Positions 24,246 to 32,711 of a DNA stretch of 64,000 nucleotides are shown in pieces. The stretch is from Paenibacillus barcinonensis (GTDB lineage: Bacteria; Bacillota; Bacilli; Paenibacillales; Paenibacillaceae), in assembly GCF_003217495.1 (NCBI RefSeq), contig NZ_QJSW01000002.1, forward strand, positions 234,296 through 298,295, given 5' to 3'. Each line of letters begins with the position of its first letter. The stretch's first letter is position 1. The position numbers and the translations under genes were made by a program. The notes under the pieces were generated by a model. It did not search any database, was not told the DNA's origin, and saw only the letters and a program-made list of their open reading frames with translations.

Positions 24246-24608
24246 TCAACTTTCTTTGTTAACTTCAACGCTGATAGATAGTTGGCTTGCGACAATATCA
24301 GTCAAGTTGTCAGTCAAAACTTTAGACACTCGCTGTTTAAAAGCATCTCTTGACCAGTGGTCACTTCTAAATGAACCGTAGAGTTCTTGCTTAACAACAT
24401 CTTCAATCGTTCGTTCAATATGAGCAACCTTGTTAATCTTGCTGATCTCTATTTGGACGGTTTCTTTTATGATTTGGAGAATATCATCTTTAGTGATTCC
24501 TAATTCATTATGTATGTAGTTCTTTACAGCATTGTATTCTGCTCTAAATTCTTTAGGTGGTTTGCTAGGAACAGTCTGATTTTTTCTATCTACCGGGTTT
24601 TCATTCAT
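24246..24608 (-). CDS. Hypothetical helical protein, 120 aa
   Basis: Contains YNAVKNYIHNELGITKDDIL and IEDVVKQELYGSFRSDHWSR, helical and charged. ATG start with GGAG upstream. Not recognised. Confidence 0.72.
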   Translation of the reverse strand: MNENPVDRKNQTVPSKPPKEFRAEYNAVKNYIHNELGITKDDILQIIKETVQIEISKINKVAHIERTIEDVVKQELYGSFRSDHWSRDAFKQRVSKVLTDNLTDIVASQLSISVEVNKES

Positions 24609-24666
24609 TCTTTAATTCTCCTTTTCTCCGTCAAATATATCTTTCATAAGCTCTATAAGTGTTCAG

Positions 24667-24834
24667 TTAATTTTCTTCTGACTCTTCAAGCTCATCAATC
24701 TGTATGTTCAATTGATCAATCTCAATGTCCAATTCAGCTACAGTCGCAGCCATTAGTGCAATTTGTTGTGTTAGCCTATCCCTTTTTTCAACTTTACTGC
24801 CCAGTTCTTCAATGAGATCGTCGTATTCTTTCAT
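24667..24834 (-). CDS. Small coiled-coil protein, 55 aa
   Basis: ATG with GAAGGAG upstream. Regular heptads (ELDIEIDQLNIQIDELEESE) predict a coiled coil. Not recognised. Confidence 0.68.
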   Translation of the reverse strand: MKEYDDLIEELGSKVEKRDRLTQQIALMAATVAELDIEIDQLNIQIDELEESEEN

Positions 24835-24891
24835 ATTGGACACTCCTTCTCAAATTGCTTGAGTAAATTGGGGAGATAAACTCCCCTCTTA

Positions 24892-25749
24892 TTATTTTAC
24901 CCCTTCTGTCTTGGTTGTTGGCAGTTGAATCATTGGAGTATTTGAACCACTTACATATGGAAGTGCTCCATCCCATTTCTTAATTGTCTCGTATTGAACG
25001 AGTTGATTAGAGAGTGATTGCTGAAGCTCATTATTTGCTTTAGCTTGACCCTCCGCCTCGATTAAGAGTTTGTCTGCATTACCTTGTGCTTCTACTCGTT
25101 TGCGGTCTGCTTCTTTCTTGGCAATCTCTAGCTCAGTAGTCTTACGCTCTAGTTCCTGAGAAGCTTCGACTCGCTTATCAATTGCTTCCTGAGTCTTAGC
25201 ATCTGGTTGAGGAACACCTACGGTTACGTTTGATACGATAAAGCCCAGTTCTTTAACGTCATCAGCGAAACGTTGTTGAACATCTACTCCTGCTTCAGAT
25301 GACTTCTCACCATAAACATCAATTACAGTAAACTTAGAAATACCTTTACGAGCTGCGTCACGGAAACGTGTTTTCAGATATGTATCCTCAATTTCTTGAA
25401 TACCAATTGGCCCAAATGTATTAAAAATAGATGATACCTTGCTTGGCTCTACTTGATAGTTATAGGCAAAATCGATTGTGATGTTTTTACCGTCAGACGT
25501 AGCAATTTGAATATCTTTGTATTCAACGGTTTGAATTCGAATAGGATACTTTGTTACTTTGTCAAAAGCTCCAACCAATTTCCATCCTTGGCTGAGAGTA
25601 CTATCCTTTACTCCTCCATTTGGTGAATATACGACACCAACATATCCATTGGGAATTCTTGTTACAAAGAAACTCAATAGCGCTACTCCCAGAATAATTA
25701 CCAATCCAACTGCAATTGCCCCTACTTTAAATGTCTTTAGTTTCTTCAT
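24892..25749 (-). CDS. SPFH/Band 7 (prohibitin-like) membrane protein
   Basis: 285 residues. One N-terminal membrane segment (GAIAVGLVIILGVALLSFFV), SPFH domain (PNGYVGVVYSPNGGV, then YQVEPSKVSSIF), a long Lys/Glu/Ala coiled coil, and a Gln/Thr-rich end. SPFH proteins form membrane rings or rafts that recruit proteases or other partners; a phage copy may protect or remodel the host membrane. ATG 25749 chosen (GAGGAG, 7 nt). Confidence 0.88.
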   Translation of the reverse strand: MKKLKTFKVGAIAVGLVIILGVALLSFFVTRIPNGYVGVVYSPNGGVKDSTLSQGWKLVGAFDKVTKYPIRIQTVEYKDIQIATSDGKNITIDFAYNYQVEPSKVSSIFNTFGPIGIQEIEDTYLKTRFRDAARKGISKFTVIDVYGEKSSEAGVDVQQRFADDVKELGFIVSNVTVGVPQPDAKTQEAIDKRVEASQELERKTTELEIAKKEADRKRVEAQGNADKLLIEAEGQAKANNELQQSLSNQLVQYETIKKWDGALPYVSGSNTPMIQLPTTKTEGVK

Positions 25750-25885
25750 TTGCATTCTCCTCTTGTTTAAATTCATTGTATTTGTTAATGATTCTGCTTC
25801 CTACTTTATTGAACACAGGGAACATGAGCGTCCACAAGCCAAAGCCTAGGATGAAGATTAAAATGAGTCCTCCAATGAACGGCAT
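25727..25885 (-). CDS. Small membrane protein, 52 aa
   Basis: MPFIGGLILIFILGFGLWTL is one membrane segment, followed by a charged tail. GGAGGAAAAGA precedes ATG 25885. Overlaps the SPFH gene start by 23 nt, so probably coupled and perhaps its partner. Confidence 0.65.
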   Translation of the reverse strand: MPFIGGLILIFILGFGLWTLMFPVFNKVGSRIINKYNEFKQEENANEETKDI

Positions 25886-25897
25886 TCTTTTCCTCCT

Positions 25898-26083
25898 CTA
25901 TGGATGAATCCAAGCACAAATCTCATCTGCACGAAGTAGTTCACAAAGTTGATTTAGATTACACTTTCGTTTAACTGCATCCCACATAAGACCCTTATAT
26001 CCAAACTCTTTCTCGCAAAATTCTACAGCTTCATCTACTTCCGTAAACGATTCTTCTCCGTTCTCCAAATCAATAATCAACAT
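25898..26083 (-). CDS. Small hypothetical protein, 61 aa
   Basis: Sequence MLIIDLENGEESFTEVDEAV, then CEKEFGYKGLMWDAVKRKCN, ending ADEICAWIHP. Three or four Cys. Not recognised. Confidence 0.68.
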   Translation of the reverse strand: MLIIDLENGEESFTEVDEAVEFCEKEFGYKGLMWDAVKRKCNLNQLCELLRADEICAWIHP

Positions 26084-26087
26084 ATTT

Positions 26088-26255
26088 TCAAATCTCCCCA
26101 GTGTATAATTTGTTAATCTCCAACTGATCGTGAATAATATCTAATGCTTCCTGTAGGCCAAGAATTTCGCCTTCGTATGCTACGGGATCTGACTCTTTAT
26201 AATAGTTAAGCGTAATCTCAATCTCTTCTTTGATCTTCTCAATCAATGCATCCAT
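26088..26255 (-). CDS. Small helical protein, 55 aa
   Basis: GGAGG precedes ATACATATATG. Acidic helical (IEKIKEEIEITLNYYKESDP; GLQEALDIIHDQLEI). Not recognised. Confidence 0.65.
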   Translation of the reverse strand: MDALIEKIKEEIEITLNYYKESDPVAYEGEILGLQEALDIIHDQLEINKLYTGEI

Positions 26256-26272
26256 ATATGTATGCCTCCTTT

Positions 26273-26470
26273 CTAGAAACGAACAGTTGGATAAGGATCG
26301 TATATATCTTTCTTTCTGCTTTGATACAAGTTCCAGTTAATAAACTCTTCAGACAGTTTACGGCTCTTCATCTCTTCCAGATTGGCAATCTCAATATTGA
26401 TTTGTCGCTGCTTTGTTCGTAGAACTTCAAGTTTCTTCGTAATATCGAGGTAGCTCAACTCAGGATACAT
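26273..26470 (-). CDS. Small helical protein, 65 aa
   Basis: Charged helix (KLEVLRTKQRQINIEIANLE) with an aromatic end (YDPYPTVRF). ATG overlaps the upstream stop (TAAATG). Not recognised. Confidence 0.66.
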   Translation of the reverse strand: MYPELSYLDITKKLEVLRTKQRQINIEIANLEEMKSRKLSEEFINWNLYQSRKKDIYDPYPTVRF

Positions 26471-26587
26471 TTACTTACCTCCTTCATTTAATCTCTTCAA
26501 GATACTTTTCATTGCTTCTCCAAAAATTAACGCAGACTCTTTTGTGGATTTCATTGCTTTATTCATCTGTAAGACCAATTCGTTCAT
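26471..26587 (-). CDS. Very small protein, 38 aa
   Basis: MNELVLQMNKAMKSTKESAL through KSILKRLNEGGK; amphipathic helix. GGGAGATTGAGAG precedes ATG 26587. Fits tightly between two genes. Confidence 0.55.
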   Translation of the reverse strand: MNELVLQMNKAMKSTKESALIFGEAMKSILKRLNEGGK

Positions 26588-26607
26588 CTCTCAATCTCCC
26601 TTCTCTG

Positions 26608-26623
26608 TGAAACCACTATTTTA
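26608..26623. repeat. Intergenic palindrome TRAAA-N6-TTTYA
   Basis: Exact copy, hexamer CCACTA; its right end is the stop codon of the methyltransferase gene. Confidence 0.8.
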
Positions 26624-27370
26624 TAAACTTTCAATTCGCTTATTAGCTATTTCTATGTATTTTTCTTCTGTTTCAAATCCAATAAATGCTCTATTATTCT
26701 TTAAAGCTGCCACTGCAGTCGTTCCGCTTCCCATGCAATTATCTAGAACAACTTCGCCCTCATTTGAATAGGTTTTAATCAAGTATTCAAACAGTGCTAC
26801 AGGTTTTTGTGTGGGATGCAAAGCTTCTTTTTGCTTATCGGTAGCAAACACCTGAACGCTCCTTGGATATCTTTCAGTGCTACCACCGCCACTAATGCCA
26901 ATTTTAGTCTTGCCGTAATTACTTCCGTCCTCTTGATGCTTAGTGTAGGAGTGTACCGGAGTATGTCCTGTTGTTTTCTGAGGATTGTATGTAGGAAGAT
27001 TCTTGTAGAACACTAGTACATTTTCATGGGCCTTCATAGGCATTTTCTTGGCATTTAAATGTCCAGTAGCAGTTGTTTTCTCCCAAATCCATTCATACTT
27101 GAGCATCTTTAAATTGCTGCAGCCAAGGATCTTATCAAATGGTGTTTGTGCGGTCAGTACAATAGCTCCGTTGTCTTTTATGATTCTGCAGTATTGTTCC
27201 CATAAGAGTTCCAAATTGATAATGGAGTCCCATTTGTTCTGTGTAGTACCGTAAGGCAAATCACAAAGGATCATGTCAATTGACTTTTCAGGTAAGAGAG
27301 CCATACCTTCAAGACAATCCATTTGGTAAATTCTATTAAGCTCAATACTACCTAATAGTTCTTTGTTCAA
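26621..27370 (-). CDS. DNA methyltransferase, beta class, adenine-N6 or cytosine-N4
   Basis: 249 residues. Motif IV DLPYG (catalytic, variant of DPPY) precedes motif I DNCMGSGTT and motif X-like LHPTQKPVALFEYL, the beta-class order. Such enzymes protect phage DNA from restriction; no cognate nuclease lies nearby, so it is an orphan. TTG 27370 with GGAAGG 8 nt upstream preferred over the in-frame TTG at 27397. Confidence 0.9.
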   Translation of the reverse strand: MNKELLGSIELNRIYQMDCLEGMALLPEKSIDMILCDLPYGTTQNKWDSIINLELLWEQYCRIIKDNGAIVLTAQTPFDKILGCSNLKMLKYEWIWEKTTATGHLNAKKMPMKAHENVLVFYKNLPTYNPQKTTGHTPVHSYTKHQEDGSNYGKTKIGISGGGSTERYPRSVQVFATDKQKEALHPTQKPVALFEYLIKTYSNEGEVVLDNCMGSGTTAVAALKNNRAFIGFETEEKYIEIANKRIESL

Positions 27371-27448
27371 ATAATCATCCTTCCTTTTTTTCATCAAACT
27401 TGTATTTTATTTAAACTCAGCACTACCAGTTTTATCCTATATCAAATA

Positions 27449-27613
27449 TCACAGTACCTTGGCATGTATTACTTGATAAGGTCTTCTCCCTATGAATAAT
27501 GATTGAAAATATTCCACACAATCCTTCATAGAATTACCTTTATATCTGTAAGTACAGTTCGTTGTTAAATCCTCAATTTCAACTTCCACTTTTACAGGTT
27601 TACTGACAATCAT
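27449..27613 (-). CDS. Small hypothetical protein, 54 aa
   Basis: ATG, AAGAAAGGGG upstream. Begins MIVSKPVKVEVEIEDLTTNC; ends PYQVIHAKVL. Not recognised. Confidence 0.65.
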   Translation of the reverse strand: MIVSKPVKVEVEIEDLTTNCTYRYKGNSMKDCVEYFQSLFIGRRPYQVIHAKVL

Positions 27614-27632
27614 GTTCTGACCCCTTTCTTTA

Positions 27633-27648
27633 TGAAACAGTTCTTTTA
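27633..27648. repeat. Intergenic palindrome TRAAA-N6-TTTYA
   Basis: Exact copy, hexamer CAGTTC, upstream of the ribosome site of the 54-aa gene. Confidence 0.8.
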
Positions 27649-27680
27649 CCTAGATATCTGGATTAAGAAAGCCTTATATA

Positions 27681-27866
27681 TCAAGGATTTTTAATTGTCC
27701 TGATCCGTCTTTCCATTAATCTATCCTTCAGATCATAAAATTTGTTCATCCTGTCATATTCTTTATGTCGCTCTATATATCTGACTACAAATTCCGGTCT
27801 TTCATATGCTACTGGCCTACTAAATACGACTCTGCCAAAAATAAATTCTTGTGCTTCATTGTCCAT
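27681..27866 (-). CDS. Small basic protein, 61 aa
   Basis: Arg/Lys-rich C-terminal half (KDRLMERRIRTIKNP). Not recognised. Confidence 0.65.
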   Translation of the reverse strand: MDNEAQEFIFGRVVFSRPVAYERPEFVVRYIERHKEYDRMNKFYDLKDRLMERRIRTIKNP

Positions 27867-27885
27867 ATGATCACCTATCTATGTA

Positions 27886-28140
27886 TTAAAAAGTTGTACA
27901 TCCTTTGCGATATCTCTTGCCTTTATATTTGAATCGAGCGATGAATGTACGAACTAGAATCAACCCTTCATTTACTCGCTCAATCACAATTACACCTTTT
28001 TCAGTCATCCATCTTAATTTGCCTTGTACATTTGGAATGGAGGATATCATCTTAATGAGATATCCCACTCCAACATTGCTTTGTTCACATCTTACTCTTG
28101 CGTGTTCCGAAACCTTGATTCTTACCTTTTGGTTGCTCAT
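27886..28140 (-). CDS. DUF4258-like small basic protein, 84 aa
   Basis: KVSEHARVRCEQSNVGVGYL and ITARF-like basic strands (VRTFIARFKYKGKRYRKG) recall DUF4258-type folds related to RelE/BrnT nucleases. Call is tentative. TAATACATAG follows its stop. Confidence 0.68.
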   Translation of the reverse strand: MSNQKVRIKVSEHARVRCEQSNVGVGYLIKMISSIPNVQGKLRWMTEKGVIVIERVNEGLILVRTFIARFKYKGKRYRKGCTTF

Positions 28141-28145
28141 ATGTA

Positions 28146-28364
28146 TTACCGTTTATTAGACTTGCGTTGAGTACGTTGCTTCTTAAACTTTGTCAACACA
28201 GATCCTTCCTTCCGACCATTTTCTGCTGGCTTAACATATTGGAACGTGAAGCCTTTTTTAGCTGCTTGTTGTTTGGCTGCATTAACAGCACCAAGGTAGT
28301 CTGTAGGAAGGTTGTCGATTACCACGTTTTGATTGTTGTTAGTTGCGATTCCGTAAAATTTCAT
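28146..28364 (-). CDS. Small basic protein, 72 aa
   Basis: MKFYGIATNNNQNVVIDNLP, then Ala/Lys-rich helix and a strongly basic tail (KKQRTQRKSNKR), suggesting nucleic-acid binding. Start in ATACATATG. Confidence 0.68.
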   Translation of the reverse strand: MKFYGIATNNNQNVVIDNLPTDYLGAVNAAKQQAAKKGFTFQYVKPAENGRKEGSVLTKFKKQRTQRKSNKR

Positions 28365-28396
28365 ATGTATATTTCTCCATTCGTGTATGTATTATT

Positions 28397-30040
28397 TTAT
28401 TGTTTAATTAATTCTCTGTAATCTTCAATGAACAATTGGCATGTCTTAATCACTTTCTTCTTTGGTCGATACTGAGTCCAAACGTTCATATTAAGTGAAC
28501 CTACAGCTTCAACCTCGGTAAATACTGGTACTTGGTCATAATACTCTTCATCTGTTTTAAACTTCATCAACTGTAAACCTCCACAATCAATCTTTACTGT
28601 GTTATTGGTCTTACCCATCAGTTTCTTGTCTGAGATGAACAAGTCTTTAATTAAGAATGTTCCGGGCTTGAAGTTGTTGCCTGAGTATCTAAAAAACTCT
28701 GTGAGATAGTTGATTAGATTTTCATTAACACTGTCAGCACTAAACTCTAAGTCGTAATATAAGGTGTTATCAGGTACAAAATCTTTCAAATGATTATTCA
28801 ACTCATCTTTTAGTTTTTGCAGATTCTCTTTCTTTAGACTTAATCCTCCAGCACCGGGATGACCTCCAGTATGTTCAGTACTATTACACTGATCCAGTAA
28901 ATCTAACATTGAAAAATCATCTAAGCCACGGAAGCTTCCAGCGTATGTATACTCATCTTCACCATCACCTATTACAATTGCGGGTCTGCTAAATTTCTTT
29001 AATAGTTCTTGCGCTACTAGTCCGTTCAATCCCTTACCGATGGTTGTATCGTAGATGATAGCCACTTTATCTTCATCTTTAATGCTGTCTTTATGCCTCT
29101 CTAATGCTTCAGCTTGAACTACTTTACGATGTTCGTTTAGTTTGATTAACTCTTTAACATATCCTTTTGTTTCTGGTGTAGCTTTGTCACACATCAGAAA
29201 GTCAATTGCCAACTTAATATTGTCTGCCCTCGTTGCTGCTGTGACTGCTGGACTTGCACCATACAGAAAGTCTGTTGATGTGAGATTCTTTAAGTCTGAG
29301 TTCATTGCTTCGAACAATAATTTCAAGCCTTCATGTCGCAACCCTTTCAGTGACACTTTTGCAAAATATCTATTTTCCATTTCCATCATCGACATCATGT
29401 CTGCCATCAAAGTGAATCCCGGTAAGTCGCTCAATTCAAGCGCATGTCGTGTATCCATATAGTCGTCTAATACTTGACACACTTTATAAACCAACAGTCC
29501 ACCTGAAGCATTTTTATTCGGGTATTTGCAATCCTCTTGTTGTGGATTCACTAGAATACAGTGTGGATTTTCGATATCAATTGAGTGATGATCGATAACC
29601 AGACAATCAATACCTTTATCAACCAGAAACTTAAGGGGTTCTATATCATTACTGCTACTGTCTACTGCTATGTATAAATCTGTATCATCTTCAATCTGTT
29701 CAATGACGAACTTGGAACCGTGTCCTTGGCTGCGTTCAACATATTTGATCTGAACATTATCAGTGAACCTCAACAAAATTTTATATAGTATTACTGCTGA
29801 AGAAATCCCGTCAAAATCGACGTCAGCAAAAATTACAATCTTCTCACCGTTCTTAATCGCTCTCACAATCCGTTCAACCAATTTATCTATATTCTTTAGT
29901 AGATACGGACTGTGTACCACATTAGAGAGTGGATTAAGAAACTCATCAATATTTTCAATTCCGTTTATCTTGGCTAACTTTGAATATGTATTATCGTATG
30001 GTTCAAACGGAATTTTAGGTTGCTTTTGTTTCCATGCTAT
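28397..30040 (-). CDS. RecJ-like single-strand DNA exonuclease (DHH family) with ATA start
   Basis: 547 residues. DHH phosphoesterase motifs: FADVDFDGISSA (motif I), VDSSSND (II), VIDHHSID (DHH, III), SGGLLVYK (IV); DHHA1 part with TGGHPGAGG. Acts 5'-3' on single strands in replication/repair; SPbeta has a comparable YorK. The first canonical start (29920) would drop about 40 residues that include EFLNPLSNVVHSPYLL, a conserved RecJ N-terminal motif. The frame is open up to ATA 30040, 10 nt after AAAGGAG, with a stop further up. ATA is therefore the likely start. Confidence 0.92.
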   Translation of the reverse strand: MAWKQKQPKIPFEPYDNTYSKLAKINGIENIDEFLNPLSNVVHSPYLLKNIDKLVERIVRAIKNGEKIVIFADVDFDGISSAVILYKILLRFTDNVQIKYVERSQGHGSKFVIEQIEDDTDLYIAVDSSSNDIEPLKFLVDKGIDCLVIDHHSIDIENPHCILVNPQQEDCKYPNKNASGGLLVYKVCQVLDDYMDTRHALELSDLPGFTLMADMMSMMEMENRYFAKVSLKGLRHEGLKLLFEAMNSDLKNLTSTDFLYGASPAVTAATRADNIKLAIDFLMCDKATPETKGYVKELIKLNEHRKVVQAEALERHKDSIKDEDKVAIIYDTTIGKGLNGLVAQELLKKFSRPAIVIGDGEDEYTYAGSFRGLDDFSMLDLLDQCNSTEHTGGHPGAGGLSLKKENLQKLKDELNNHLKDFVPDNTLYYDLEFSADSVNENLINYLTEFFRYSGNNFKPGTFLIKDLFISDKKLMGKTNNTVKIDCGGLQLMKFKTDEEYYDQVPVFTEVEAVGSLNMNVWTQYRPKKKVIKTCQLFIEDYRELIKQ

Positions 30041-30065
30041 GGCAAAATCACTCCTTTGTCCGAAT

Positions 30066-30194
30066 TTATTGAATAACTATTTTGAATTTTTCAGGCAATG
30101 TAATATTCTCACTATTATTCATCCAACTACTCGTCAACCACTTGTCTACCAATCCTGTCTGTTTGTTGATGATTTTGATATTTACTTTTCTCAA
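30066..30194 (-). CDS. Small hypothetical protein, 42 aa
   Basis: TTG 30194 with GGAGAG 8 nt upstream. MRKVNIKIINKQTGLVDKWL, ending PEKFKIVIQ. Not recognised. Confidence 0.52.
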   Translation of the reverse strand: MRKVNIKIINKQTGLVDKWLTSSWMNNSENITLPEKFKIVIQ

Positions 30195-30255
30195 ATCAAT
30201 CACTCTCCGTTTCAGGTTAATTGGATAGCATGTCGATCTAGCTTATTTGTTCTTG

Positions 30256-30271
30256 TGAAAGAGCAGTTTCA
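30256..30271. repeat. Intergenic palindrome TRAAA-N6-TTTYA
   Basis: Exact copy, hexamer GAGCAG; overlaps the stop of the small membrane protein gene at 30269. Confidence 0.8.
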
Positions 30272-30448
30272 TTTAAACCTTTTATTGATGTACTTGAAAG
30301 CAATCATCCACAATAGAAATGTGGTTGCACCATACATTGCCGACAATTCAAAGACATGTGATGAATATGACTCAAGTACAGGTTTAGCGAGATTGTTCAT
30401 CGTAACCAATCCAGCAAATAGAGCAAAACTAGCAATTATATTTTTCAA
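30269..30448 (-). CDS. Small membrane protein, 59 aa
   Basis: TTG 30448, AAAGGAG 8 nt upstream. Membrane segments NIIASFALFAGLVTM and GATTFLLWMIAF. A longer ATG-started frame from above overlaps the neighbouring gene and has no ribosome site. Confidence 0.65.
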   Translation of the reverse strand: MKNIIASFALFAGLVTMNNLAKPVLESYSSHVFELSAMYGATTFLLWMIAFKYINKRFK

Positions 30449-30461
30449 GTGAATTTCTCCT

Positions 30462-31253
30462 TTAGTAGAGTCTATAGTTTTCTGTTTCATGTCTGTATCC
30501 ATACTTCTTAAATACATCTGATATAACATCTGCGGCTTGTAGCCTCAGTTCTAACAATTCAATCCCTGTCCCACACTCTATGTGGTTATCTTTTCTTTTC
30601 TTGAGTTCTTCTAGTTGCCACTCGTATTTCTTAATTTTCTTCTCGATACCTTCATTGACTTGTTTCATTCTGAAGGTATAGATTAATGTATCTTTCGCAC
30701 AAAGGTACAATTTTCTTGAAATGCTCTTATTCTTCTGCATGTAGTACTGAATCATCCATTTGTATGTAGCTTCTTTTGCTTTTTTCATATCTTCAAGTTT
30801 GCTATTTACTTCACTTGTCTCATTATTAAGTCGAGTCAACGTATTGTCATAGTCTTCTTGTAGCTGTTTAACAGTACGATAACTTCGTTGTCCATAAAAC
30901 CTCTCATATGGATTAAAATGAACAAGTTGAGCATCGTCCATCATTACGCAATACATTGAAGACGATGAGCTAGTTTTTACAGTTACATTCTTGTTGCTTA
31001 ATTCTTGTTTGAAAAATGAATCCAGTAACTTACCTATGTATTCTGTAAGATCATGGGTGTCCATCTTTCTCTGCCCATCTTCGTAAACACTCATGATTTT
31101 GAAAAGTGAATCCTTTCTGCTGATAACTTCAGAAGCTTTCTCAAAAAACAACTGAGGATTATTGGCTGCCTGTTCAAGTAATGTTCTTTGTCTTCGGAGT
31201 CTATCTTGTTCAATGTCTATTCGTTCGATGAAATCCAGATGCGTTCTAATCAC
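30462..31253 (-). CDS. Coiled-coil hypothetical protein, 263 aa
   Basis: GTG 31253, AAAGGTGG 7 nt upstream. Long helical stretches with heptads (LQEDYDNTLTRLNNETSEVN; EGIEKKIKKYEWQLEELKKR). No enzyme motif seen. Possibly a structural or scaffold-like regulator. Confidence 0.75.
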   Translation of the reverse strand: MIRTHLDFIERIDIEQDRLRRQRTLLEQAANNPQLFFEKASEVISRKDSLFKIMSVYEDGQRKMDTHDLTEYIGKLLDSFFKQELSNKNVTVKTSSSSSMYCVMMDDAQLVHFNPYERFYGQRSYRTVKQLQEDYDNTLTRLNNETSEVNSKLEDMKKAKEATYKWMIQYYMQKNKSISRKLYLCAKDTLIYTFRMKQVNEGIEKKIKKYEWQLEELKKRKDNHIECGTGIELLELRLQAADVISDVFKKYGYRHETENYRLY

Positions 31254-31272
31254 TTTTTCACCACCTTTTCGG

Positions 31273-31599
31273 TTACCACTTAACACTTGGCAATCTATGT
31301 AGTTTTCTAACATATCTTTTTACTAACCAGTAACTAATTGGATCGCGAATCTTCATTCCTTTATTTTCAAATTTAATGATACCTACATGAAAATAACACT
31401 TATGTTCTTCATTCTCAAAGAACTTCGGATAATGTCTTAATGGAGTCCATTCATACTTATTCCAGTTCTCCTTGAATTGTTGATAGTTTGCCCATCCACA
31501 GCTTTCCGTGCTGCTCTTAGTCATCGAAATGTGAGTCAACCATGGAATAAATGGAATCGCAATTAGTACATAAATGACCAAGAAGCTTGTAATAATCAT
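31273..31599 (-). CDS. Hypothetical membrane-anchored protein, 108 aa
   Basis: N-terminal membrane segment (ITSFLVIYVLIAIPFIPWL) then a hydrophilic domain rich in Trp and His. ATG after AAAAGGAG. Confidence 0.72.
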   Translation of the reverse strand: MIITSFLVIYVLIAIPFIPWLTHISMTKSSTESCGWANYQQFKENWNKYEWTPLRHYPKFFENEEHKCYFHVGIIKFENKGMKIRDPISYWLVKRYVRKLHRLPSVKW

Positions 31600-31618
31600 T
31601 TCAAATTCTCCTTTTCAA

Positions 31619-31634
31619 TGAAAGTATATTTTTA
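31619..31634. repeat. Intergenic palindrome TRAAA-N6-TTTYA
   Basis: Exact copy, hexamer GTATAT, between the 75-aa stop and the ribosome site of the membrane-anchored protein. Confidence 0.8.
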
Positions 31635-31635
31635 C

Positions 31636-31863
31636 TTAGATTTCAATTGCGCCAGCATTTGAAACATGAAGTGCTCTAACGTATGTGCCATCACTGTTTT
31701 CACGGGTATTCCTGTAAAGCTTGGCTACTTTAATCACTTCTTCTTTATCCAAGTATATTCTACCTTGGAAAACATCATTGATAAGTTGTCCCTTGTTATT
31801 CAAGTATCCCTTATCTCGAACTCCTATGACATAAATCTCTTCTATGCTATTTGTGATATGCAT
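31636..31863 (-). CDS. Small hypothetical protein, 75 aa
   Basis: Begins MHITNSIEEIYVIGVRDKGY, ends VRALHVSNAGAIEI. Beta-rich. Not recognised. Confidence 0.7.
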   Translation of the reverse strand: MHITNSIEEIYVIGVRDKGYLNNKGQLINDVFQGRIYLDKEEVIKVAKLYRNTRENSDGTYVRALHVSNAGAIEI

Positions 31864-31887
31864 CTATGTATTCTCCTTTTGGTTTAA

Positions 31888-32169
31888 TTAATTTAGTTCA
31901 GGCACAAGAGTATAAAATGTGTCGAAATTATCGATCCTGGCATAATCAATAAATCCATCCGGGAACATAAGTTTGTATCTTGGAATAGATCGTGATTTCA
32001 TCGACCCATTAACAGTAACTACTCCTACAATGACTGGACTTCCTCCATGTGTATGATGAGACTCTTTGAGTGACCAAAGCGCATTATTAACCTCATACCC
32101 ATGTTTCTCAGCAATATCTTTTCCTAGTAACGGCTCTTTGGGGACTACCCTGACAATGCCTTCATTCAT
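31888..32169 (-). CDS. Hypothetical protein, 93 aa
   Basis: Contains LKESHHTHGGSPVIVGVVTV and RYKLMFPDGFIDYARID. Not recognised. Confidence 0.7.
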   Translation of the reverse strand: MNEGIVRVVPKEPLLGKDIAEKHGYEVNNALWSLKESHHTHGGSPVIVGVVTVNGSMKSRSIPRYKLMFPDGFIDYARIDNFDTFYTLVPELN

Positions 32170-32209
32170 TCGTCTTCCTCCTATTCATAATAAAAGTTTT
32201 CCAAAATGT

Positions 32210-32491
32210 TTACTCAGCCAATTCGAGTGAGAATTTAACTTGGTCTTGCGTTACCCAGCCAGTTGCATTCTGATTAACATTGTGACAAAAATACAGATCA
32301 ACAGGGAGATAGTCATCGCTTGCAGGCTTTGTGTCTAATATCCATAACATATCTTCTTCTTCCCAATTGTAGCAATCTAATTGGTCGTCTTTTACCCAGC
32401 AGATTCCGTCCAGAACAAGTTTGTTTTCTTCATTGTGTCGGATATTAGGTTTATAAAAACTTACGCCCTTTTCGCTAATTTCAGTCAACAT
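32210..32491 (-). CDS. Acidic hypothetical protein, 93 aa
   Basis: Acidic, Trp-rich (CYNWEEEDMLWILDTKPASD). Not recognised. Confidence 0.7.
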   Translation of the reverse strand: MLTEISEKGVSFYKPNIRHNEENKLVLDGICWVKDDQLDCYNWEEEDMLWILDTKPASDDYLPVDLYFCHNVNQNATGWVTQDQVKFSLELAE

Positions 32492-32512
32492 ATTTGTCCC
32501 TCCTTATCTTAG

Positions 32513-32528
32513 TAAAACTCTTCTTTTA
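32513..32528. repeat. Intergenic palindrome TRAAA-N6-TTTYA
   Basis: Exact copy, hexamer CTCTTC, after the stop of the 43-aa gene. Confidence 0.8.
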
Positions 32529-32533
32529 TTAAA

Positions 32534-32665
32534 TCACTGCAATGAGTCAATAATTGTCTGAACAAATTCATCAAGCTCATATGCTGTTTCTGTGTCATTT
32601 GTTTTCTCAGCAATCTCATTCAACTTGTTTGCTACTGCTATAAGAAACTCATTATCTGCTCGCAA
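32534..32665 (-). CDS. Small acidic helical protein, 43 aa
   Basis: TTG 32665 after GGAGAGATAGAA. MRADNEFLIAVANKLNEIAE, ending TIIDSLQ. Not recognised. Confidence 0.55.
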   Translation of the reverse strand: MRADNEFLIAVANKLNEIAEKTNDTETAYELDEFVQTIIDSLQ

Positions 32666-32686
32666 TTCTATCTCTCCTATTCCTTA

Positions 32687-32702
32687 TGAAATTCAAATTT
32701 CA
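32687..32702. repeat. Intergenic palindrome TRAAA-N6-TTTYA
   Basis: Exact copy, hexamer TTCAAA, between two small TTG-started genes. Confidence 0.8.
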
Positions 32703-32711
32703 AATAGATTT

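Noticed and set aside
29763..30452. 229-codon plus-strand open frame
   Set aside because: Lies opposite the RecJ-like gene and two small genes with strong motifs and ribosome sites; its translation has no recognisable domain and no ribosome site. A shadow frame.
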